From positions 1 through 11,214 of the forward strand of contig JAQIWT010001347.1 of assembly GCA_034696485.1 (NCBI GenBank): a DNA stretch of 11,214 nt. The letters are read 5' to 3'. Below, one piece after another: positions 1 through 7,012 of this stretch (positions are counted from its first letter, which is position 1; each line of letters begins with the position of its first letter). The notes beneath the pieces were generated by a model, which worked only from the letters and a program-made list of their open reading frames with translations, was not told the origin of the DNA and did not search any database. This DNA comes from Isohypsibius dastychi (lineage: Eukaryota > Tardigrada > Eutardigrada > Parachela > Isohypsibiidae). The translations under genes were made by a program, and so were the position numbers.

Positions 1-198
1 CAAGCAGCTTTGCACGTAAACTTCGGATTGGTCGATTCGACAAACCCCAATTGGGCATAGGTCTGATTACCGCATCCCGCTCTTTAGGGCAGGAAAAAAC
101 AAATGAGCCGACAAAACACACGGTTCTATGATGCGGAGAACCAATTTTCACGCCAGGTGGAATCCATGATCCTGAAAGAAACATCATTGCACATCTGA
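1..198 (+). CDS. probable C-terminal end of an upstream gene (partial, two exon pieces)
   Basis: I do not recognise this protein. The most coherent reading has an exon covering 1-15, an intron at 16-87 (donor GTAAAC, acceptor TCTTTAG) and a last exon at 88-198 ending in TGA. Both boundaries are phase 0, and the last exon encodes 36 residues rich in polar and charged amino acids (for example TRFYDAENQFSRQ). Other frames in the first 300 bases also stay open for short stretches, notably the third frame at 132-291, so this model is not unique. An AATAAA at 669-674 could be the poly(A) signal of this gene, which would give a 3' UTR of about 470 nt. No domain can be named from so short a tail. Confidence 0.35.
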
Positions 199-838
199 AT
201 CAGTATGAGCCTTTGAATCCCTACAATACTCCACAGATTTTGCTGTCGACTCTTCTGTTGTCACACGTTTTCAACTGTGAGAGAATGAAATGAAAACCAC
301 GGCAATGAAGTGATCGATAATTCAAATCTCATTTCTGGCCAGCTTATGAACTGGGGAATAGCGTTTCTGACTAGGATGACCTGTCAAAGATTTGTGACGC
401 AGTTCTGAAGCAGTTTTGTTTTATGCAGAAGTAATGTTTCGGTTATCCAGGTAATAACTTCTGAAGCCATACATTTAAAGCATATCTTTTATCATTTGAT
501 GGGAAAGTGGAGCATAATTTTGCAATGATTGGATGTCTTGTTTTGAATCAACAGGTGTCCAGCTCAAATATCATGATGCACAATCATAGCACGCTAGCCC
601 AACATCCTGATTCACACTGATCGAAGTGCGAAGCAGGATGCTGAAAATAAACGGTTGTATTTAGACTTAAATAAAGAACTCGACGCAATCGTATTAACAT
701 TGCAGCATTGCCTCCAGCATTGCTGGCCGCCGCTCCCTACAGCCACACAGTTGTGTTAATATCTCGAGGCTTGTTTAGATTGCTTAACGAATCACTCGAT
801 TAATCCATTCTTTGCTGCGGTAAAACAAGTGTTTTACA
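199..838. other. intergenic / probable 3' UTR and promoter region
   Basis: No supported gene. Short open stretches occur in several frames, for example one ending near 620, but none has convincing splice partners. AATAAA at 669-674 is a candidate poly(A) signal for the gene to the left. A short direct repeat of CAGCATTG lies near 702-728. The last 140 bases should hold the promoter and 5' UTR of the secreted Ly-6-like gene, but no clear TATA box is visible. Confidence 0.5.
820..837. repeat. perfect 8-bp inverted repeat next to a start codon
   Basis: The arms GTAAAACA and TGTTTTAC are perfect reverse complements separated by two bases (AG). The right arm ends one base before the ATG at 839. 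It could be a dimeric protein-binding site or a small hairpin in the 5' UTR. It could also be chance, because the arms are AT-rich. Confidence 0.5.
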
Positions 839-1987
839 ATGAAAATGATCGTAACCCTGGCTGCAATCCTTGCGTGCTTTTTCGTCGGAGATATTGATGC
901 TGCGGATTCGAGATGTTATTTTTGTATTATGAAAAGCCAACCAGCGTGCACATCTGCGGAATCTTCAGATCTTTGTGCCAAGACGAAAAGTGGAGGTAAG
1001 ACCAAAATGACGGGTTAAAAAAGTCGAGCACGAGGGGAACTTTTTTCCAGTAAACTCAGAGCGATCTACATGGTCCCTGACGCTAAATGTCAGTGTTTGC
1101 AGTGGAAGTTTTCTGATTCTAGAGAGTGCAACAGTATTGAAGAAAGAGATTCATTTCACTGATGCGATGACTCTTTAGGAGTAATTCAACGCTTCTGTGA
1201 TACCGAAAAGTCGGAGTGCCTGACTTTGAAAGATGGTTCGATCCTTTGCTGCAAGAAAGATACTTCCAACGAAGCAAACGTGGTAGCTAGTACAATCAGT
1301 TCAATCACGACCACTGCAGCAACCACCATTACCACAACAAAAACCCCAACCACTACAACTTTTACTACGACAACTCCTATCACTACAACTCCTACCACAA
1401 CAACTGCTACAACCACTACAACCACTACCACTACAACCCCTACCAGTACCCGGACTACAACAATCCCTACTACAACAACTCGTGCCACAACGCCTCCTCC
1501 CCCCACAACAGCCGTTACTGCAACCACCACCACTCCAAGTGCTCCGAAAACATTTGGCTGCTATCAGTGCAGATCATCTGATGCTGGAAAAGCAGATTGC
1601 ATTTCGGAAGACCCAGCAGTCCTGGCAAAATATAAGCAGGAAGATTGTCAAGATGCGCCGAACGCTGGACGAAAGATCATGAACAAGTGCTCAAGAGAGA
1701 AAAATGGCGGTGAGTTCGATCATTTTTGGCATCGAAAACTGTAGCTTTAGATTTGATGTTGAAAACTGAGATCTCCGTGGTTTATTGCAGATGTCATTCG
1801 ACGCTATTGTGACGGTGACAAAGGGACTAACGGGAAGTGTGTGAGCAAAAGCGACGGCGCCATCTTGTGTCAGTGTGACGATGCTTTTTGCAACAACGGA
1901 GGATTTGTGGGAATTCAGTTTCTTCCTGGGTGGGAGCCCGGCGCCCGGACCACCCGATCACCAACCACCAAACGGGCTAGCGGATAA
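839..1987 (+). CDS. secreted protein with two Ly-6-like cysteine domains joined by a Thr-rich mucin linker
   Basis: Exons 839-995, 1179-1709 and 1791-1987 give 294 residues; both introns (183 and 81 nt) are phase 1. Residues 1-21 form a signal peptide with cleavage likely after IDA. Domain 1 (about 26-77) has eight cysteines, starting CYFC and ending ILCC. Residues 90-175 are almost all Thr with some Pro and Ala, a likely O-glycosylated mucin stalk. Domain 2 (180-264) has ten cysteines, starting CYQC and ending CQCDDAFCN, which resembles the Ly-6/uPAR pattern of five disulfides, although the usual adjacent CC is C-x-C here. The tail is short and not hydrophobic, so no GPI anchor is expected and the protein is probably secreted outright. 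The domains align well (LCAKTKSGGVIQRFCD with KCSREKNGDVIRRYCD), and each is cut by an intron at the same site and phase. The Ly-6 assignment rests on cysteine spacing only; another cysteine-rich extracellular or matrix family is possible. Confidence 0.8.
1307..1546 (+). repeat. ACN-codon low-complexity tract encoding the Thr-rich linker
   Basis: About 80 codons, most of them ACA, ACT, ACC or ACG, interrupted by CCT, ATC and a few others. The codon choice varies, so this is not a pure trinucleotide repeat and looks selected for threonine content. Lengths of such tracts often differ between alleles. The complementary strand is also open here, encoding a valine-rich product, but that is only the mirror of the repeat. 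Confidence 0.85.
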
Positions 1988-3041
1988 AAGATTCAGGACG
2001 TTTTTTTTGTTAAAGTACTCTCTCTGAGGCTTCAAGATATAAATTCTGCTCCCGATCGCTGGGTAATTTCATTTCATTGAATTTAGCGCACTGATATGGC
2101 ATGGGTTTGTCTGTGACACCATAAAATCACAACAAATATTCCGGAACCAGTTTGTTCAGCGATATGTATGGTCACAACATGGTCCAGATCTGGCCTGAGT
2201 GACATGGAGGATTTTAATTTGAGAAACATAGAAGGCTGCAAGTATTTCACTGTGGGGTCCCAGCCTCATGCAAAATTCTTGTAAACTCGTCGAGCATGTT
2301 GCGCATCGCATACCGAAATGGCACAGCAATTCAAAACATGTGGTGCTTTGTGGTTACCTAGCTCTCACGATGAACAGCGCCAGCGAATTTTAAATGCCAC
2401 GGTGACCAATCGTGGTTGACTACATTGTGTATTTCTCCCGCTCTGGCAGCTCTACCACACCTTCCAGGATAATTATACGCTCAGTTCGGCTATATTCCCG
2501 AATTCGGACGAATATCTGAAACCGTGCGCTTTCGTTTTATCCTTGCGTGCTTTTCATATACCTCATATGTGTGCCTTCATATGTCCCTCCCATTCTTTCG
2601 CTATTCATGGTACTGCATTTTGTATTTAGATTTGTTGCCTAGTCCGCTGCTACCGAACACAGTGCCCTCAAGTGAAGTCAACGCGAAGAAATTTTCGCGT
2701 CTGCGATTTGCAATTGCTTGAAACACTTTGAAATTTGCACCCGCTGTTTGAAATTCTCCTATTTCCAAACACGCTAGCGTTGCGACCAGACAGTGAGCTT
2801 GACCTGCTTTATTTTGTTTCGTACAGGTTCACTCAGAATACTTTAGTAAGAAGTACCATGAAGCTGTTCACATTTCAAATGTGTTTAAGTATATTCAAGT
2901 CGAAGGTTAAACTGATAGATACTGCACGTTTTGTACCAAACTTGTGGACTGGTGAACTTTCTTGAATACGCGAGGCACAAACGATTGGTCCCAGTGAAAA
3001 ACAGGAGCATTTAAATACCCCTGAGTCAACAAGGTGCATAT
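1988..3041. other. intergenic region, no supported gene
   Basis: Downstream of the TAA at 1985-1987 I see no AATAAA close by; the nearest AT-rich motif is ATATAAAT near 2036. The open stretches around 2524-2965 are short, have no splice partners and have no recognisable protein features. Nothing else stands out. Confidence 0.5.
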
Positions 3042-3260
3042 AGTCCACAGAGGTTCATCCAGTCCACCAAGTCCAAAGTGTCCACATAGTCCACCAAGTA
3101 CACATCGGTACACCTTGTTCACAGCGTCCACTCAGACCACCCTGTTCACGGGGTCCACCCAGTCCACACAGTTCACACAGTCCACCAAGTCCACCAAGTC
3201 CACCAAGTCTACCAAGTCCACACAGTCCACCAAGTCCACACAGTCCACAGAGTTCACAAG
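3042..3260. repeat. minisatellite of 9-bp units (AGTCCACCA type)
   Basis: About 24 units of 9 bp related to AGTCCACCA / AGTCCACAC / AGTTCACAC run through about 219 bp. The centre (about 3160-3250) is the most regular and the left half is degenerate, a pattern expected when a tandem array decays from its edges. Because 9 is divisible by 3, both strands stay open: one reads Ser-Thr-Lys repeats, the other Gly-Leu repeats. I see no splice or start signals that would make this a gene. Confidence 0.85.
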
Positions 3261-3541
3261 GTCTTTGGAAACCACAAGGCTTATCCTTTTGGGCAATTGC
3301 GAAGACGGAATCAGTCAACAAAGGTTCAGTCAACCTACATTGCTATACCATGTACAGTTTATGTTTCAAAAAACTCATATTCGCAAAACTACTATTCCAG
3401 CCATTTTGAGCGTACTGACAAATATCGTGTAGAGGCTCAAATATCAACATAAATCTCAACAGGTTAGTCCAAGTCATGAGAGTAACAATGACGCACATAT
3501 CGAATACACAATCGTTTTCAAAAAACAAATACGTTTAGTTC
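3261..3541. other. non-coding region, probably 3' flank of the transposase-like gene
   Basis: AT-rich sequence between the minisatellite and the stop codon of the minus-strand transposase-like gene. It should contain that gene's 3' UTR. I see no AATAAA on the minus strand and no terminal inverted repeat. Confidence 0.4.
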
Positions 3542-5311
3542 TCACTCCCGACGTTCGTTGTAAGCGCGTCGCCTCGATCCAACAACTGGCTTCCCAATGC
3601 GAATGCATTCTTCAACATATCGGTTGCGAAGAATACACAATCGATGAATTTGAAATTCCTGAAGCTCCTTTCGCATAGAGTTGAGTTGTTTTTTGTATTT
3701 GACCATCCAACTGAAGGTTTGCTCTGCTGCCATCGTGTTTTGTTCGAACTGGTCTCCAAATCGCTCTTTGACCTTGTCAGGTCCATAAAGCTTCCGGCAG
3801 TCTGGATTTTTGTGATTGGAGATATGAAGTCCATCGATGATTTTGGTGATTTTGCTCCACATCATGTCGAATGGAACTGGTAGTGGGAGAGGCTGTTTTG
3901 TCGCGCGAAGTCTGTCAAGCTGACACATATTGTCATAGGCAAGGAAGAGATCACTCCAGTTCTCTACAGGAATCGCTTGAAGACGTTGATACAGCCAAGA
4001 CACCAAAATAAGGAACACCTGGCCCAGACTTTCAGCTCTGGAACAAATTTGAATTCACCGTGACGGAAAACTGATTACGCATACATACCGGTAAATTGGT
4101 GCGAAACAGTCGATAACTCCAGAACCGCGGACTACAAAAACGTATCCTCGACTATACATCAGACCTCTTTCACCCTCTCCTTTGTTTTTATGGCACATTT
4201 CGTTCGGGTCAAATTTTGGGCATTGAGAATCAGTTTTATCTCCGATAGGTGACAATATAGCATCAATACTGGCACCGCTTCCATAAAGCTGTTCCGATAA
4301 CCCTGAAACCAAATTTATGATGAACTGTCTCAAACGCTTATCGATGTTATGAATTTTCCTGCCTTGCACTAAAATTTCCGAAAGCGCTGCAGTAGATGTT
4401 TTGATAATCGGTGGAGATGATGCGTAGCCAGAATGATTCTTGCAGTAAACTGAATTCCCTTGTGTTGGCTTTGTGCAAACACCAGGATAGTTTATCAATG
4501 GAAAGCCATTGACAGTGTTCTGTTTGTTGAACCGGTCATTCAAATATGTAGTAAGATAGATCACCCACTTACGACGACCGGGGCTGCGCAGTGTCGAGCA
4601 CCAATCTTCCACATTCCGTCAACGACGGCCAGTTTGTCACAGCCTTTGGTTTTGCATGCTGCTGTACAGCTGTGTCTATAAACACTCGAAAACACTCTTT
4701 CGAGAATGACTGGAACACACTGGACAATAGAACGTCCTTCAAGAAACTTGTAATGCATCTGATTGTTTTCCCAGAGGTCTTCCTGGATCTGGTGCTTCCG
4801 ATGGGCTTCGGCGACAATTTTTGAGCTGAACTCTGCCAGAAAATTCACGCTAAAGTACTCAGTTCAAACAACAGCAACTGATCTTACGAGCTGGCCAGTC
4901 AAATGTCCGTTGCATTATAAGTGCGTAGCCCTCAAACGGACAGTGCCCGAACAAGCTAGAAATCATATTTGCAGAACCAGAAGGAAACTTGAATGTAAAC
5001 TTACATTGAGTTCTGAAGATGCTCGGCCAACAGTCTAGTAACGAAGATCTTGCTTGTCACTCTTATCAAATCGCGCCTTTCTGGATAGAACATGTATATG
5101 TTCTTTGAAGAATTTACCCATGTCGCGTAGTTGTATCGACTTTCGCACCCACGGCACCGTAGAATTAAATGCTCCGCAAGAGTGAATTCTCCAGAATGTG
5201 AAAAAATAGTGACCTGCAAGACGAAAAGACTCAAAACGTTTTTGCAGCAAAGATACAATTCCACGCTACCGATACCGATAAAGCCATAGAATAGAGTGGC
5301 TTCAGCGACAT
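3542..5311 (-). CDS. KDZ-type DDE transposase-like protein
   Basis: Six exons join in frame on the minus strand: 5311-5270, 5213-5005, 4955-4888, 4832-4573, 4519-4089 and 4037-3542, giving 501 residues and introns of 49-56 nt. A CxxC zinc-binding pair lies at residues 34-37. A second cysteine cluster (C162, C166, C171, C188) surrounds VVDGMWKI, whose D178 fits the first catalytic Asp. A third cluster, VCTKPTQGNSVYCKNH, spans about 207-222. Then follow YDNMCQLDRL with D372 as second Asp, the HxxxH...C block DGLHISNHKNPDC (405-417) and MAAEQTFSW with E442 as the acidic third residue. This order matches the RNase-H-fold Kyakuja-Dileera-Zisupton transposases with associated Cys clusters, as I recall them. 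No stop or frameshift breaks it, so it may be active, recently active or domesticated. No terminal inverted repeats were recognised. Exon 1 (14 residues) is the least certain part; the true N-terminus may lie further upstream. Confidence 0.72.
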
Positions 5312-5866
5312 ATTATAGTAATATTTAGCGTGACACTATGTTCGCCTTTAAAGCTCCATGTTTCGCTTTAGCCGCCCTCACGGCACACCGTTATAGCTGT
5401 GAACGCGACAATTTGTAATCTGTGGGCTCGGTTGAGCCGTGTGTGTGCAGAGGTGGGCATGTTCTGACAGATGTAAGAACTACTTTACGATTATCTTTGA
5501 GAAACGAACATGTTTTTTGCATATGAGGCACACGGGTTTGATGAATACTCCTCAACTAACTAGTTAGTGTAAACTGGGTTTTGATTCATTTCTGGTATGT
5601 TAGTTTATGATATCAATGCGATCTTAGTATAGTCAGCATAAGAATATTCACAACCAGTTCTATTTCCAGGGAATATTGACATGTACGTTCTAAAAAACAT
5701 CGTGACAGGAGACGCAGGTCATACGTTAAATTCATAATTTTTTCAAAAATATTTTTTGGTTGACTGAATTTCAAAATATGCCCAGAAAACCAGTCGGAGA
5801 ACCTCATTTCTGGATGCCCACCTGGCAGGCATCTTGTCCCCCCCAATACCACAACCGGAGCCAAGC

Positions 5867-5945
5867 ACGTGACGAAGGGTATAGTACATGACGTAGCACA
5901 TTGTACGTGAAGTAGCGTAGCGTAGCGTACGTGACGTAGCGTGCG
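5867..5945. repeat. degenerate tandem repeat around TGACGTAGC / GTAGC
   Basis: Motifs of the form (C/G)TACGTGACGTAGC recur imperfectly: CACGTGACG at 5867, ACATGACGTAGCA at 5887, TACGTGAAGTAGC at 5904, three consecutive GTAGC units, then TACGTGACGTAGC at 5928. TGACGTAG appears exactly twice (5889 and 5932) and resembles a CRE/ATF half-palindrome. A stretch of GGTTT-type repeats (GGTTTGAGGTTTAGGGTTTG) follows at about 5947-5966. Confidence 0.7.
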
Positions 5946-6016
5946 AGGTTTGAGGTTTAGGGTTTGTAGGTTTGCGAAACGGTGAACGAAATCGGTCAGG
6001 TCAGAAGAGGGTATTG

Positions 6017-6049
6017 CTCCCCCCCCCTCACCCCTTGAGGGAGGGGGAG
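6017..6049. repeat. C/G-rich inverted repeat (hairpin, 13 of 14 pairs)
   Basis: The left arm at 6017-6030 (CT, nine C, TCA) pairs with the right arm at 6036-6049 (TGAGGGAGGGGGAG) with one mismatch and a five-base loop (CCCCT). It lies about 15 bases beyond the predicted stop codon of the small minus-strand gene. It could form a very stable hairpin in that gene's 3' UTR, or in single-stranded DNA. Confidence 0.75.
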
Positions 6050-6064
6050 ACAAAAACCATTTAC

Positions 6065-6587
6065 TCAACGTGACCAAAAAGTCTGTAGAACGTGAATCGT
6101 CAAAACAAAATCAAGTGACCTACCTCGGTCGGTTCACGGTGCCAACACAGTGTCCGACGTTTTCCTCGATCGGGACCCTCCTTGTAAAGGCATCCGTTCA
6201 AACAATATTCCTGCGAAGTGGTCAGCAACTGACGCCGTGGCATTTCGGACGCTTCAGTATTTGACAAGTATGAAGGTGCAGCTTGGGCAAGATCTCGAAG
6301 AAGGGGCTGAATAACAACATCAGAAAGCCCGGAGTATCGCTTCAAAGCCTGAATATTATGATTATCAAAGGCGTTCAGTAATTCTCATTTGACAAGGGTT
6401 TCACCTCCACTCTGGCTTTTTCAGGAATGTTCGCCGGTACCCAACATGTTGCCCGCTTTAGACGCTCAAGCGAACGAATACCGTAACGGTCCGCTACCCA
6501 AATGAAACCAAGCCTTGTATCCTGGGAAACATCCTCACTCCGTGTTGAGCTAAGCGTAGATCGAAGCCATGTGGCACGGTCCACCAT
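6065..6587 (-). CDS. hypothetical small protein, three exons
   Basis: I do not recognise this protein. Exons 6587-6405, 6348-6124 and 6082-6065 join in phase 0 through introns of 56 nt (GTGAAA...ATTCAG) and 41 nt (GTAGGT...CTACAG), giving 141 residues. The first exon stays open upstream to about 6674, where a CTGTAG acceptor-like site occurs, so the start may lie further out; the ATG at 6587-6585 is the first in frame. The middle of the protein has GFIWVADRYGIRSLERL and then ALKRYSGLSDVVIQPLLRDL, helical-looking segments faintly like the BTB/BACK region of adaptor proteins. This resemblance is weak and I do not rely on it. A cluster EYCLNGCLYKEG with later LCWH follows; its cysteines are too few for a firm zinc-finger call. 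The last exon adds only five codons. The gene could also be a fragment of a larger one. Confidence 0.4.
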
Positions 6588-7012
6588 GATATTTTGAGTG
6601 CTTGAGATCGGATAAAACAAAATACTGTTCTCAGACAAGCTCAAAAATATAATGATGAGGTGAAGATTCGATATCTACAGATTGATCGCCACTTTGAATC
6701 AGTTTTGCTCAATCATTTGAAAACACTGATGACGTAAGTCCCGGTAGATGAGACTCAGCCTATTTTCAAACTCGGCCTGTTGTCACTCACTGATTCAGTA
6801 AAAGAGGTGCACTTGTACCGAGGACAAAGTTCAGCAGGGATAGGGACGGGCAAGCGATATTCCGCCGAACTGACGAAGGCACGACATTCCTTTGTCGGCA
6901 ACTCTTTGAAAGCCGGCCAACATCACAAAGTCAGCAGTCTTGTAAACACATCAAGTTAAACTTCACGGTGTGGACGCTGTCTCATTTCATTTAGTATACT
7001 ACTTTGAAGAAA
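6588..7012. other. intergenic region between divergent genes
   Basis: This stretch separates the minus-strand hypothetical gene from the plus-strand ATPase/PHD gene and may act as a shared promoter. A CRE/ATF-like TGACGTAA lies at 6730-6737. The minus strand has a 30-codon open stretch beginning with ATG around 6922-6920, which I cannot connect to the gene downstream. No TATA box is obvious. Confidence 0.4.

Larger units (their letters stand above)
5312..6064. other. non-coding region between two minus-strand genes
   Basis: About 750 bases without a supported gene. It should hold the promoter and 5' UTR of the transposase-like gene at its left end and the 3' UTR of the small minus-strand gene at its right end. 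Near 5460-5389 the minus strand has an ATG followed by about 24 open codons and a GTGTGC donor-like site, a possible alternative first exon for the transposase-like gene. The right half is repetitive; the repeats and hairpin are listed separately. Confidence 0.45.

Noticed and set aside
1235-1244. GGTTCGATCC, resembling a tRNA T-loop (B box)
   Set aside because: It lies inside a conserved coding motif (DGSIL) of the Ly-6-like gene, and no cloverleaf arms could be found around it.
1186-1533. Long minus-strand open frame encoding a valine-rich protein
   Set aside because: It is the complement of the Thr-codon tract in the secreted Ly-6-like gene; ACN codons read backwards give GTN, so the frame stays open by composition alone.
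2524-2965. Two adjacent plus-strand open frames with hydrophobic or Phe-rich content
   Set aside because: They are short and AT-rich, with no domain, no convincing starts and no phase-matched splice sites.
3034-3432. Open frames on both strands through the 9-bp repeat (Ser-Thr-Lys and Gly-Leu repeats)
   Set aside because: A 9-bp tandem unit without stops keeps frames open automatically; no signal peptide, splice sites or non-repeat domain supports a gene.
3644-4824. Plus-strand open frames opposite the transposase-like exons
   Set aside because: They mirror the minus-strand coding exons, break at its introns and show no motif of their own.
5947-5975. Telomere-like GGTTTAGGGTTTG
   Set aside because: Only one TTTAGGG-like unit occurs within irregular GGTTT repeats; there is no regular telomeric array.
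6349-6404. Apparent frameshift between two coding-looking minus-strand stretches
   Set aside because: A 56-nt intron with GTGAAA donor and ATTCAG acceptor joins them in phase 0, so no mutation is needed.
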